DNA from: Planctomycetota bacterium
GTDB taxonomy: Bacteria; Planctomycetota; B15-G4; SIAN01
Length of the DNA stretch: 61,730 nucleotides
Assembly (NCBI GenBank): GCA_016795285.1
Contig: JAEUIC010000015.1
Coordinates: 1 to 61,730, forward strand
Reading direction: 5' to 3'
A model generated the notes under the pieces. It was given only the letters and a program-made list of their open reading frames with translations, made no database searches and had not been told where the DNA came from. Below are positions 15,864 through 23,982 of this stretch, piece after piece. The first letter of the stretch is position 1; each line of letters starts with the position of its first letter. The translations under genes and the position numbers were made by a program.

Positions 15864-16790
15864 TCACGGCTCGCACGCTCGCTTCCGGGCACGCGGGATC
15901 GCGATCGGCTTCGGGATCCCCGGGGAAAGCCCGGTCGGAGGAGCGAACGGAAGGTAGTAACCAGCTGACCGTATTTGTGCGACAAGGCCGAGCTCGACCA
16001 ACTCCTTGAACCCCTTGTTGTGGAGCAGTCGTGACGACTGGCGCCCGGCACCGCGCGGCCAAAGTTGATGACCTAGTGCGTCGGCTTTGAGTGCCTCGTG
16101 ATTCAGCACTTCGAGGATCTTCAGTTGTTCAGGACTTGGCTGGAACGCCTCGATTCGGTCGACCCATACCTCGAGGCGGGATAGGTCGATCGCTCCAATC
16201 ACGAGATCAAGGCTGCGCCACCTCGACTTCCAGATGGTGGAGCGCGAGTCCATGGGCCCGACGGCCGCGAGCGCCTCAACCGTTCCAGTCGTCAAGTCGT
16301 CGCCGAATAGCCCGAACGCGTGAAGAACGACGGTCACCGCGTGGTCGACGATCATCTGAGTGCAACCGTCGAGGCAGTTCAGTGGGCCCGGTTTCACCGT
16401 TACGCGGCGGACGATCCTCGGCCCAGTTCTTCGAAGATCGCTCCGTGGCTTCCGCCGCAACCTCTTCAGCGCCGCTTGCAACGTCGGCTCCAGGCTCCGG
16501 CGGTTCACCTCCGTCCGCAACTCGAACAGACGCGATTCCAAGCGCCTCGCGACTCCGGCTCTCGCTTCCAAAACCGATTGCGTCGGTTCGTCCATACCGC
16601 TGAAGGGCGCGAGGTAATGGTGCGCGGACCTTACGTTCGAGAGCAGTCGCAGCAATCGACGGGCGTGTTGCACGCGCTCCGTGGTTGCGGCAGTGATCGG
16701 TGTCCGACGCTTCTTGCGAGGTTCCTTTGCGACGGAGGGGGCGTCGGGGACCTCAGAAGGCGGCTCGTTCGACGGCGACGCCGTGCTCAT
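15864..16790 (-). CDS. hypothetical island backbone protein
   Basis: 308 residues from ATG 16790; the frame is open to 16862. The first 45 residues are Ser/Pro/Lys-rich and probably disordered (SNEPPSEVPDAPSVAKEPRK). A helical Arg-rich region (about 55-150) follows, then a hydrophobic part, and a C-terminal segment RQSSRLLHNKGFKELVELG with a winged-helix look near IRSAGYYLPF. No enzyme motif is seen. The family is unknown to me. Position between integrase and DUF1580 suggests a backbone function such as control or replication, but this is inference only. Confidence 0.65.
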   Translation of the reverse strand: MSTASPSNEPPSEVPDAPSVAKEPRKKRRTPITAATTERVQHARRLLRLLSNVRSAHHYLAPFSGMDEPTQSVLEARAGVARRLESRLFELRTEVNRRSLEPTLQAALKRLRRKPRSDLRRTGPRIVRRVTVKPGPLNCLDGCTQMIVDHAVTVVLHAFGLFGDDLTTGTVEALAAVGPMDSRSTIWKSRWRSLDLVIGAIDLSRLEVWVDRIEAFQPSPEQLKILEVLNHEALKADALGHQLWPRGAGRQSSRLLHNKGFKELVELGLVAQIRSAGYYLPFAPPTGLSPGIPKPIAIPRARKRACEP

Positions 16791-16894
16791 CGCAGCTTCT
16801 CCAGTCGATGGGCGCCGGGCGCGCGCGCCGGACAGGAACGCGCTTGTCCCCGGCACCCCCATCGCAACCTATCCACTGCACGCCGTTTGGTCCC

Positions 16895-18073
16895 TCATCC
16901 CACGGCGAGCGCCACCTGCGCCGCCTTGCTGAAGTCGCGTTCGGCGTAGACCTGCGTCACGACGGCAGTCGTGTGGCCGAGCGCGACCTGCGCCGCCTCC
17001 AGCCCGAACTCCGACCGGATCCTCGTCGCCGCACTGTGGCGCAGCCGGTTTGGCGCGAAGCGCGGGACCCCTGCGGCGTCGCAAGCGCGGGCGATGGCGC
17101 GGCGGTAGCTCTCGACGGTGTAGTGGTCGCCCGGCGCGACGGCTGGCCGTGCCTTGCGCCGGCGCCGCGACTGGCTCGGCGTCATCGGCGAAACCCGTTC
17201 TTCGCCCCGTTGCGCCTGCCGCTCCTCCTCCCCATCGCGGGGCGAGAAGACGTAGCCGTTCAGCTCCGGGCGCAGCCACGGCTTCAGGAGCTCCTGCCCG
17301 CGCGGCCCGATGAAGACCCTCCGCTCGTGGCCGTGGTGCGCCGTCTTGTGGCTCGACGGGGTGTAGACCCACGGCGACGCGCTCGTGTTCAGGTCGCGTG
17401 CGCGCAGGATCGTCACCTCTTGCGGCCGCATCCCGGTCAGCAGTTCCAACTCGACCATCGCCGCCACCCGCGGCGGGAGGTGCGGAAGGATCTTGCGGAC
17501 ATGCGCCTCGTCGACCGGCCGCACCGGAGCGGTCTCCCGAGCCTCGGAACGCCCTCGTTGCAGCCCTTGGACCGCCTGCAACCCGTGGAGCACGCTCGAC
17601 GGCACCAGCTCGTTCTCGACCGCCCAGCGGAATGCCCGCCGGACCCTGCCGACGGCGTGGTTCACGACGCCCCGGCTCCATCCCGCATCGATCATCGACT
17701 GGCGGACGGCCTTCAGCGAGACCGGCCCGAACTCTCGCGCCAGGGCCGTGCCGTAGAGCCGGTGGACCGGTGCCAGGGCGTCCTGGATCAGCCGCAACTC
17801 GGAGGTCGGCTCGCCGTCCTTCCGGTAGTGCCCCTGCGCATGGCGCCAGAAGGCGAGGAGAACCTCGTCGACCGTCGCATCGGTCGAGCCGGCGAGCGTC
17901 GGCGCATGCCCCGCCGCGAGCCATTCGGCGACGGCGTGCTCTTAGGCCTTGCGGCTTTCTGCGCTGCGCCACGGCCCGAGGTAGAGGTCCCTGCCGTCCA
18001 ACGTCACGACGGCTTGGCCGGACGGCTTGTGGCGGCGGTAGCTCGGGAGTGCGTCCTTCTTGCGGCGACCCAT
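16895..18073 (-). pseudogene. tyrosine recombinase (integrase) with in-frame TAA at codon 44
   Basis: Read from ATG 18073 the protein would have 392 residues. It begins with MGRRKKDALPSYRRHKPSGQ and ends its first part with DLYLGPWRSAESRKA, the typical start of planctomycete phage-type integrases. TAA at 17944-17942 interrupts, and the same frame continues with EHAVAEWLAAG, so it is a nonsense change with no frameshift. Catalytic residues are present downstream: Arg216 (LLTGMRPQEV), Lys243, Arg345 in N-x-L-R-H, His367 (LGHTTAVVTQVY) and Tyr376. The first catalytic His is Asn. A shorter product starting at TTG 17797 is possible but would lack the N-terminal DNA-binding arm. Confidence 0.85.
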
Positions 18074-18093
18074 CACGGTGCTCCTGGGTCCCG

Positions 18094-18115
18094 GAATCCG
18101 GTAGTTACCGGATTC
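18094..18115. repeat. 22-bp near-palindrome, right copy
   Basis: Identical to 8337-8358. It lies just upstream of the recombinase ATG (18073), between it and the tRNA. Its position in the leader could also give the recombinase a way to control its own transcription. Confidence 0.8.
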
Positions 18116-18189
18116 CAGGCGGACCTTCAGGCCGCACCGCCCACCGTGGACGGGTGTCCTAAACCTAGGACTCGGCGCAGGTTGCGCAG

Positions 18190-18237
18190 TGGTCGGGGCG
18201 GCCCGATTTGAACGGGTGACCTCTTGCTCCCAAGGCA
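18190..18237. repeat. attR: 3' half of tRNA-Pro shared with attL
   Basis: 48 bases identical to 8162-8209. The crossover presumably lies in or near the anticodon stem-loop, as is usual for tRNA-targeting recombinases. Excision by recombination with attL would remove 8162-18189 and leave an intact tRNA gene. Confidence 0.93.
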
Positions 18238-18267
18238 AGCGCTCTAGCCAAGCTGAGCTACGCCCCG
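18190..18267 (-). tRNA. tRNA-Pro (anticodon UGG)
   Basis: 78 nt including an encoded CCA. The acceptor stem CGGGGCG pairs with CGCCCCG, followed by discriminator A. The D arm starts GCTC and closes with GAGC. The anticodon stem CTTGC/GCAAG has the loop CTTGGGA, giving anticodon TGG. The T loop is TTCAAAT with a stem that has one A-C mismatch at its base. The 3' half (18190-18237) is the island attachment site, so the island's right end has restored the gene. Confidence 0.95.
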
Positions 18268-18334
18268 AACGGCGCGGGAGCATAGCGCCGCGCGCGCCAC
18301 CCGGACGAGCGCTCTCGCGAACCGGCGCGCGCCC

Positions 18335-19372
18335 TCAACCAGCGGTCGCACGACGGTGGGCGAGCGCCTGCTCGTAGAGCGCGAGCAGCGCGTCTTGCTC
18401 ACGCTCGGGGTCGTGGTGGGCGGCGATCCAGGCGGGGCCGCGCGCGGCGATGGCGGCGACCTGCGGCTCGCGGCGCAGCGCGGCGAGGCAGGCGGCGACG
18501 AATCCGGCGCGATCGTGGAAGAGGAGCGCCTGTTCGCCGTCGTGCAGCCACTCGCGATTGCCGGGCACCGCGTGCGCCACCACCGGACGGCCGAGCGCGA
18601 GCGCCTCGAGCAGCGCGTTCGAGAGCCCCTCGTAGTCGGAGAGGTTCACCACCGCGTCGGCCGCGCGGTAGCAGCCGGCCATCGCAGCTGCCGGCAGCGC
18701 GCCGAGCCACCACGCGTAGGGCGTCGCCGCCAGCAGCGCCCGCAGCTCGCGCGCGTAATCGCCATCGATCGCGGCGCCGAGCAGCACGAGGCGCGCGCTC
18801 GGCAGCGCAGCAACGACATCGGCGAACCACTCGACCGCGCGCCGATTGCCCTTCACCGGCCGCACGTGGGCCGGCAGCAGCGCGAGGCGCTCGTCGTCGC
18901 GCCATCCCATGCGCGCGCGCAGGTCGAAGTCGCCGATCGGCGCCACCACTCCCTTCGGCACGACGACGACTCGGCCGCAGAGCGTCGGCCAGCGCGCCTC
19001 GACGGCGGTCCGCTGTTCCGGCAGCGCCACCATCGCCGCATCGGCGCGCGCCACCTCGTCGCCGATCACCGCGGCGTGCTCCTGCGCGAGCGGCAAGCCG
19101 GGCAGGTCGCTGCCGGCGAAGGTCACCACGCGCGCCGGCCGCGGCCCGCCGCCGCCGAAGTCGCGCGGCGTCGCGGCGCGGAACGCGTGGTAGACGTGCA
19201 CGAGGTCGAACCGCTCGCGCGATTGCGCCGCTTCGTCGAGCTCCGCACTGCCCGCAACCAGACGCGTCACCGCATGGCCGCGTTGCGCGAGCCCGGCGGC
19301 CAGGCGGCGCGCCGTGTTCTCGTTGCCGCTCGCGAGCGTCGGCGGTGGCGGGACGATCAGCGCGATGCGCAC
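18335..19372 (-). CDS. glycosyltransferase (GT4/GT-B)
   Basis: 345 residues from GTG 19372, chosen because VRIALIVPPPPTLASGNENTARR is the usual first strand and loop of GT-B glycosyltransferases; an upstream extension would run into the previous gene. N-terminal Rossmann half: HAVTRLVAGSAE, FDLVHVYHAFRA. C-terminal half: LLPAHVRPVKGNRRAVEWFAD and the donor-binding LSDYEGLSNALLEALALGRPV (cut at 20 residues), which has the E-x7-E motif of GT4. The enzyme transfers a sugar from a nucleotide donor; acceptor unknown. Last gene of the minus-strand run, seven bases after the TrmJ-like gene. Confidence 0.88.
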   Translation of the reverse strand: MRIALIVPPPPTLASGNENTARRLAAGLAQRGHAVTRLVAGSAELDEAAQSRERFDLVHVYHAFRAATPRDFGGGGPRPARVVTFAGSDLPGLPLAQEHAAVIGDEVARADAAMVALPEQRTAVEARWPTLCGRVVVVPKGVVAPIGDFDLRARMGWRDDERLALLPAHVRPVKGNRRAVEWFADVVAALPSARLVLLGAAIDGDYARELRALLAATPYAWWLGALPAAAMAGCYRAADAVVNLSDYEGLSNALLEALALGRPVVAHAVPGNREWLHDGEQALLFHDRAGFVAACLAALRREPQVAAIAARGPAWIAAHHDPEREQDALLALYEQALAHRRATAG

Positions 19373-19379
19373 GCTTCGC

Positions 19380-20240
19380 TCACGAAGGCTCGCCCTCTCC
19401 GCCCGCGTCGCGCGGCAGCTCGCGCGCCATCGCCTCGAGCGGCGCCTGCGTCTCCTGGCGCGCCAGCGCGCGCCGGAAGCCGACGAAGAAGCCGCGCAGC
19501 AGGCTCGCGTCGGCATGCTCGCCGCCGCCGCGATCGAAGAGGTCGATGAAGCGGCGCACGATGCGGCCGTGGAGGTCGCCGTGCGCGCCCGGCAGCAGGC
19601 CGAACGAGGCGAGCGTCGCCGCGCAGTCGGCGCGCAACGCGGCGCGATCCTCCGCCGACGCGCTGCGTGCCGGCGTCCGTTCGGGGAGCGGCGCCAACGT
19701 CGTCTGGCGCGCCACTTCCCACAGCGCCACCGTCGCCGCGTGCGAGAGGTTCATCACCGGATCGGAGCCCGGCACCGGGATGGTGACCAGCTCGTGGGCG
19801 AGCTCGACTTCGTCGGTCGAGAGGCCGTGGTCCTCGCGCCCGAAGAGCAGCGCCGGTCGGCCGGTGCGATCGTGCGCGATCGACGCGGCCGCGGCGCCGA
19901 GGTCGCGGCGCGGCTGGCGGAAGCGGCCGACGCGCGCGCTGAACGCGAAGACGCGGCCGAGCCCGGCGAGCGCCGACGGCAGGTCGTCATGGCAGGTCGC
20001 GTCGTCGAGCAGCGCGACGCCATGGCACGCCCGCGCGCGCGCCTCGGCGTTCAGCAGGTGGGTGCGCCGCGTCGGCCGCGCGACCACCAGCCGCAGGTCG
20101 CGCGCGCCGAAGTTCCACATCGAGCGGGCGATCGCGCCGACGTTGCCCGGCTCGTTCGGCTCGACCAGCACGACGGCGAGGTGGTCGAGCGGTCGCGCCA
20201 CCGCGCGCGCCGCCGCGTCGCTCTCCCCCGCCTTCTCCAT
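19380..20240 (-). CDS. TrmJ-like tRNA/rRNA 2'-O-methyltransferase (SpoU family)
   Basis: 286 residues from ATG 20240, with GGAG nine bases upstream; a GTG at 20264 is in frame but has no SD. The SpoU/SPOUT motifs are complete: VLVEPNEPGNVGAIARSMWNFG (motif 1, abbreviated to its key residues N, G, R), ALLFGREDHGLSTDEV (motif 2) and VMNLSHAATVALWE (motif 3). These form the trefoil knot that binds SAM. TrmJ 2'-O-methylates position 32 of tRNAs. The C-terminal extension is helical and variable, as in the family. Other SpoU members cannot be excluded. Confidence 0.85.
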   Translation of the reverse strand: MEKAGESDAAARAVARPLDHLAVVLVEPNEPGNVGAIARSMWNFGARDLRLVVARPTRRTHLLNAEARARACHGVALLDDATCHDDLPSALAGLGRVFAFSARVGRFRQPRRDLGAAAASIAHDRTGRPALLFGREDHGLSTDEVELAHELVTIPVPGSDPVMNLSHAATVALWEVARQTTLAPLPERTPARSASAEDRAALRADCAATLASFGLLPGAHGDLHGRIVRRFIDLFDRGGGEHADASLLRGFFVGFRRALARQETQAPLEAMARELPRDAGGEGEPS

Positions 20241-20276
20241 CGCCCGCTGCTCCGCCCGCCTCACGAGCGCGGCACG

Positions 20277-21248
20277 TTAGCGGGCGGCGGCAGCGAGCGT
20301 CGCGGCGAGGTCGTCGCGCAGGTGGTCGGGCCCCTCGCCGTGCCACCCCGCCGTCAGCTCGAGCCAGAGCATCAGCCCGCGCTGCTCGCCGAAGCGGGCG
20401 TAGCGGCGGGCGATGGTGCGATCGGCGGGCGGCCTCCTGCTCCGACCTCCGGCGCGCGGCGCGAAGAGCTTCGCGAACCGGGCGCGGCACCACGAGTCGA
20501 GCGCGAGGTCGTCGTGGCGGCCGAGCAGCCGCAGCGCCTGCCCCGCCGCGTAGGGGCCGAAGCCGTCGATCGCCAGCAGGCGGCGGCGCACCTCGTCGGT
20601 CGGCAGCGCGCGCTCCTCGAAGTGCGCCGGCGTCAGCGCACCGCTCGCGAACTCCTCGGCGAGGCGGCGCGCGCTGCGCTCGCGGTAGCCGACGCGCACG
20701 ACGTCGCGCCAGAAGCGGCTCTCCTCCTTCGCGCACGCGGCGGCGCTCGGGAAGGCGGCGCGCCCCGAAGGCGAACGGGGGCCGAGCGCGTCGACCAGCC
20801 GCCGCGTCATCAAGCGCGTCGCGTCCCACGAGCAGTTGGTGGTGAAGAGGAGCTTCAGCAGGTCCTCGAAGAGCGACGCGCCGGCGAGCAGCCGCCCGGC
20901 GCCGCGCCGCGCCACCCATTCGAAGCCCGGCTCCGCGGCGCAGCGCTGCCAGAGCGGCGTGAAGTCGTGGTCGAGCCGCAGGATGCGACGCAACGCCGTG
21001 CGCACGACGGCGCGCTGCGAGGCACTTGGTGTGGCGCCTGCGGGAGCGTCGACACGCACCTGCAACGCGCCGGCGCGTTGCGTCACCGCGACGTCGAGCG
21101 CCGCGCCGTCCGCCTCCACCACCGTCGCGAACCGCCCGCTCGCCGCGTCGTATCCGTGCGGCGCCAAGTCGATCCAGCCGTGGCCGAACAGGGCGAGGCG
21201 CAGCTCGAAGGGCGGCGCGATCGGCAGCGCGAGGCGCGCGCTGCTCAC
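20277..21248 (-). CDS. DNA-3-methyladenine glycosylase II-like (HhH-GPD)
   Basis: 323 residues from GTG 21248, which overlaps the BNR gene stop as GTGA. An N-terminal sheet (ELRLALFGHGWIDLAPHGYD) resembles the AlkA N-domain. HhH-GPD core: LFTTNCSWDATRLMTRRLVDALG, then the hairpin LLAIDGFGPYAAGQALRLLG and the catalytic Asp in DDLALDSWCRARF. No Cys cluster for iron-sulfur is seen, so it is an AlkA/OGG-like base excision enzyme. It removes alkylated or oxidised bases. Coupled to the BNR-repeat gene. Confidence 0.83.
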   Translation of the reverse strand: MSSARLALPIAPPFELRLALFGHGWIDLAPHGYDAASGRFATVVEADGAALDVAVTQRAGALQVRVDAPAGATPSASQRAVVRTALRRILRLDHDFTPLWQRCAAEPGFEWVARRGAGRLLAGASLFEDLLKLLFTTNCSWDATRLMTRRLVDALGPRSPSGRAAFPSAAACAKEESRFWRDVVRVGYRERSARRLAEEFASGALTPAHFEERALPTDEVRRRLLAIDGFGPYAAGQALRLLGRHDDLALDSWCRARFAKLFAPRAGGRSRRPPADRTIARRYARFGEQRGLMLWLELTAGWHGEGPDHLRDDLAATLAAAAR

Positions 21249-22336
21249 ACGATCGCCGCCTTCACGCAGAGGATCGGCGGGAGGCTCGTCGCGACCGCCT
21301 CGAACTCCTCGCCGCCGTCGCGGCCGCGCCAGAGCTGTCCGGTGGTCGTCCCGAACCAGAGCGACGCGTCGCGCGCGTCGTCGCAGTCCATCGCGTCGCG
21401 CAGCACGGTGAACCACGCCTCCTTCTTCGGGAGGCCGCGGCGCTTCGCCTGCCACGAGTCGCCGCCGTCGTCGCTGCGCCAGACGGTCGGCTTCGCGTCG
21501 GGGCAGGTGCGCGTCGCCGTCTCGAGCGGCACCACCCAGATCGTGTCGGGGCGATGCGGATGGACGACGATCGGGAAGCCGAAGTCGGTCGGCAGCCCCT
21601 TGGCGATGCTCTGCCAGCTCTTGCCGCCGTCGTCGCTGCGCAGCACGGAGAGGTCCTGGCGATCCTCGGCGCCGCCGTGGTTCTGCAGGTAGAGGCGCTG
21701 CGGGCGGCTCGGGTGGACCGCGATCTTGTGGACGCACTGCCCGAAGAGCGGGTTGCGGTCGGGCTGGAAGTGGGCGTCGATGCCGACGTTCTCGGGCGCG
21801 AAGGTGGCGCCGCGATCGCGGCTGCAGTAGTGGCCGCCGGTCGAGATGCCGACGTGGAACGCGCCGTCGAGCGGCAGCAGCGTGTGGAGGATGAGCCCGC
21901 CGAAGCCCGGCGCCCATTCGCGCGCTTCGGGGCGATCGTTGAGTCCGGCGACCGGCTCGAAGCACTTGCCGGCGTCGTCGCTGTGGAAGAGCGCGGCCGG
22001 CTCGGCGCCGACCCAGAGCTCCTTCTTGCCCTTGCCCGCGGCGATCGACCAGACGTTCTTCAACGTGCGGCCGTCGCTGGCCGCGAACGCCGGCGCCCCG
22101 CCGGTCGCCTTCCACTTCTTGCCGAGGTCGGTCGAGAGCTGGATCGAGGTGCCAAACCACGGCGAGCTCGGCGCCGCGAAGAGGCGCGGTGCGCCGCGCC
22201 GGTCGATCAGCGCCGCGTTCACGCCTTGTCCGGCGAAGAACGGTCCGCGCAGCGCGAGCTTCTTGCCGCGCGCCGGCCCCTCGAGCACGAAGAGCCCCTT
22301 CCTCGTTCCGACCACGACGACGACCCGCTCGGCCAT
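21245..22336 (-). CDS. BNR/sialidase-like repeat protein
   Basis: 363 residues from ATG 22336. It begins MAERVVVVVGTRKGLFVLEGP and has repeated Asp-box-like turns (SRDRGATFAPE, RSDDGGKSWQS, RSDDGGDSWQA, GRDGGEEFEAV), giving a 6-bladed propeller of the WD40/YVTN/BNR type. No signal peptide. TRKGLF near the N-terminus is characteristic of a conserved bacterial group. Despite the name, sialidase catalytic residues (RIP Arg) are not seen, so no glycosidase activity is claimed. It sits directly after a MoaD/ThiS-like gene. Confidence 0.85.
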   Translation of the reverse strand: MAERVVVVVGTRKGLFVLEGPARGKKLALRGPFFAGQGVNAALIDRRGAPRLFAAPSSPWFGTSIQLSTDLGKKWKATGGAPAFAASDGRTLKNVWSIAAGKGKKELWVGAEPAALFHSDDAGKCFEPVAGLNDRPEAREWAPGFGGLILHTLLPLDGAFHVGISTGGHYCSRDRGATFAPENVGIDAHFQPDRNPLFGQCVHKIAVHPSRPQRLYLQNHGGAEDRQDLSVLRSDDGGKSWQSIAKGLPTDFGFPIVVHPHRPDTIWVVPLETATRTCPDAKPTVWRSDDGGDSWQAKRRGLPKKEAWFTVLRDAMDCDDARDASLWFGTTTGQLWRGRDGGEEFEAVATSLPPILCVKAAIV

Positions 22337-22405
22337 TTCCGCTCTCCCGATCGAGCGCGCCGCGATGCGTCGCCGCGCCGCTGCTTCGCTGTGCCGCTGT
22401 TTCGC

Positions 22406-22690
22406 TCAACCCCCCGAGACGGCGGGCAGGATGGTGACGCGATCGCCCGGCTGCAAGGGGGTGGTGCGCAGCGTGGGCCCGCGCCGCGCCACCTCGTTCA
22501 CGAAGAGCGCCAGATGGGGTCGCAGCCGCCCCTGCTCGTCGCGCACCATCCGCTCCGCGAGTGGCGCGTGGTGCGCCAACGCGTCGAGCAGCTCCGCCAC
22601 GTCGCTCGCCGCGAGCAGGAGTGGCAGCGGCAGCAGGGCGGCCTCGCGGACCGCGCTTGGCAACTCGAGCAGGATCGGCGCGCCGCTCAT
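22406..22690 (-). CDS. MoaD/ThiS-family sulfur-carrier-like protein
   Basis: 94 residues from ATG 22690; the gene overlaps the symporter stop (ATGA). Ubiquitin-like features: ILLELPSAVREA, the central helix SDVAELLDALAHHAPLAERM, HLALFVNEVARR, and the ending QPGDRVTILPAVSGG with the C-terminal Gly-Gly that is thiocarboxylated or adenylated in sulfur carriers. The intact GG argues for a working carrier. No MoaE, MoeB or ThiF is in view; the neighbouring BNR gene downstream is the only partner suggested by position. Confidence 0.85.
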   Translation of the reverse strand: MSGAPILLELPSAVREAALLPLPLLLAASDVAELLDALAHHAPLAERMVRDEQGRLRPHLALFVNEVARRGPTLRTTPLQPGDRVTILPAVSGG

Positions 22691-23982
22691 GGGCGACTCG
22701 CGACCCCCGGCAGCCGCCCCTCGCCGCGCGCGATCACCAGCGCGCCGACCAGGTCGCCGGTGACGTTCGGCACGGTGCGCGCCATGTCGACCAACCGATC
22801 GACGCCGAGCACCAGCGCCAGCAGCGACGGGTCGACGCCGATCTGCTGCAACACCGTGACGATGAGCGGCAGCGAGCCGCCCGGCACGCCCGCCGCCCCC
22901 ACCGCGGTCAGCACCGAGAGCAGCACCACCAGCAGCTGCGTCGCGAGCGGCAGGTCGAGGCCGGCGACCTGCGCGAGGAAGAGCACCACGACCCCCTCGA
23001 AGAGCGCCGTGCCGTTCATGTTGAGCGTCGCGCCGAGCGGGATCACGAAGCCGGCGAGGTCGCGCGGGACGCCGAACTCGTTCTCCGCGGTGGCGAGGGT
23101 GGTCGGCAACGTCGCGTTCGACGACGAGGTGGAAAAGGCCGTCGCCATCAGCGCGCGCGTGCGCCGGAAGAGGACGGTCGGCGGCACCTTGGCGAACAGC
23201 CAGCAGAGGCCGCCGAGCACGACGAACTGCTGGATCGCGAGGCCGCCCAACGCCACCGCGAGGTAGGCGGCGAGCGACTGGAGGATCGATGCGCCGAACA
23301 GCGCCGACTTCTCGAAGACGAGCCCGGCGACGCCGAACGGGGCGAGCTGCATCGCCCAGCCGATGATCTTGGTCGCCGCCGCCGCGATCGCGTCGAGCAC
23401 CTGCAGCAGCGGCCGCTTCTGCGCCTCGGGCAACGTGCCGGCCGCCAGTCCGAGCAACAGCGCGAAGAAGATCAACCCGAGCATGTCGCCGTCGGCGGCC
23501 GCCTTCACCGGGTTCTTCGGCACGATCGCGAGCAGCATGTCGATCGAGAAGCCGCCGCTCCCCTGCGCCTGCGCGATCCGCTTGGCCGCCTCCTCGCGCG
23601 ACGCCGCCATCAGCTCGTCGCGCATCGCCGGCGCCACCGCATCGCCCGGCCGGAACCAGTCGACCATCGCGATGCCGAGCGCTGCCGCGAACGCCGTAGT
23701 CAGCAGGAACCACGCGATCGTCTTCAGCCCGATGCGGCCGACCTTCGCGCCGCCGCCGAGGCCGGCGACGCCGAGCGCGAGCGACGTGAAGACGATCGGC
23801 ACGACGATCATGAAGAGGAGGCGCAGGAAGAGCTCGCCCACCTTCGCCGCGACGTTGCTGGCGAACCAGCGCAGCCCGGCGTGGTCGTGGCCGAGCCAGG
23901 CGTTGCAGGCGATGCCGGCGCCGGCGCCGACCACGAGGCCGAGGAAGATGCGCGTCGCCGCGCCGCGCGAGCCGCCGCTCAT
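22687..23982 (-). CDS. dicarboxylate/amino acid:cation symporter (DAACS family)
   Basis: 431 residues from ATG 23982. About eight hydrophobic segments. DAACS signatures: FMIVVPIVFTSLALGVAGLG, the serine-rich reentrant loop TAFSTSSSNATLPTTLATAE, and the Na+/substrate motif VIPLGATLNMNGTALFEGVV. The C-terminus holds GVPGGSLPLI and DRLVDMARTVPNVTGD. It imports glutamate, aspartate or C4-dicarboxylates with Na+ or H+. An inserted segment AQAQGSGGFS around 150 is usual for the family. Overlaps PepP upstream and MoaD downstream. Confidence 0.93.
   Translation of the reverse strand: MSGGSRGAATRIFLGLVVGAGAGIACNAWLGHDHAGLRWFASNVAAKVGELFLRLLFMIVVPIVFTSLALGVAGLGGGAKVGRIGLKTIAWFLLTTAFAAALGIAMVDWFRPGDAVAPAMRDELMAASREEAAKRIAQAQGSGGFSIDMLLAIVPKNPVKAAADGDMLGLIFFALLLGLAAGTLPEAQKRPLLQVLDAIAAAATKIIGWAMQLAPFGVAGLVFEKSALFGASILQSLAAYLAVALGGLAIQQFVVLGGLCWLFAKVPPTVLFRRTRALMATAFSTSSSNATLPTTLATAENEFGVPRDLAGFVIPLGATLNMNGTALFEGVVVLFLAQVAGLDLPLATQLLVVLLSVLTAVGAAGVPGGSLPLIVTVLQQIGVDPSLLALVLGVDRLVDMARTVPNVTGDLVGALVIARGEGRLPGVASRP

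Larger units (their letters stand above)
8162..18237. mobile_element. genomic island (integrative element) in tRNA-Pro(UGG), with cassette array as cargo
   Basis: The 48 bases at 8162-8209 are repeated exactly at 18190-18237, where they form the 3' half of an intact tRNA-Pro gene. This is the standard footprint of a tRNA-targeting tyrosine recombinase. The intact tRNA and recombinase gene are at the right end and the orphan 3' copy at the left. Inside are the recombinase, a DUF1580 DNA-binding protein, an AAA ATPase, unknown genes, an IS3 remnant and an integron-type cassette array. Base composition within about 9000-13500 is plainly AT-richer than the flanks. The recombinase has an in-frame stop, so the element may be immobile without help in trans. 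Confidence 0.88.

Noticed and set aside
16895..18073. The island recombinase as the integron integrase IntI
   Set aside because: Its N-terminus and N-x-L-R-H variant match planctomycete phage-type integrases, it lies by the tRNA, and there is no IntI-specific insertion visible. It explains the tRNA insertion, not the cassettes.
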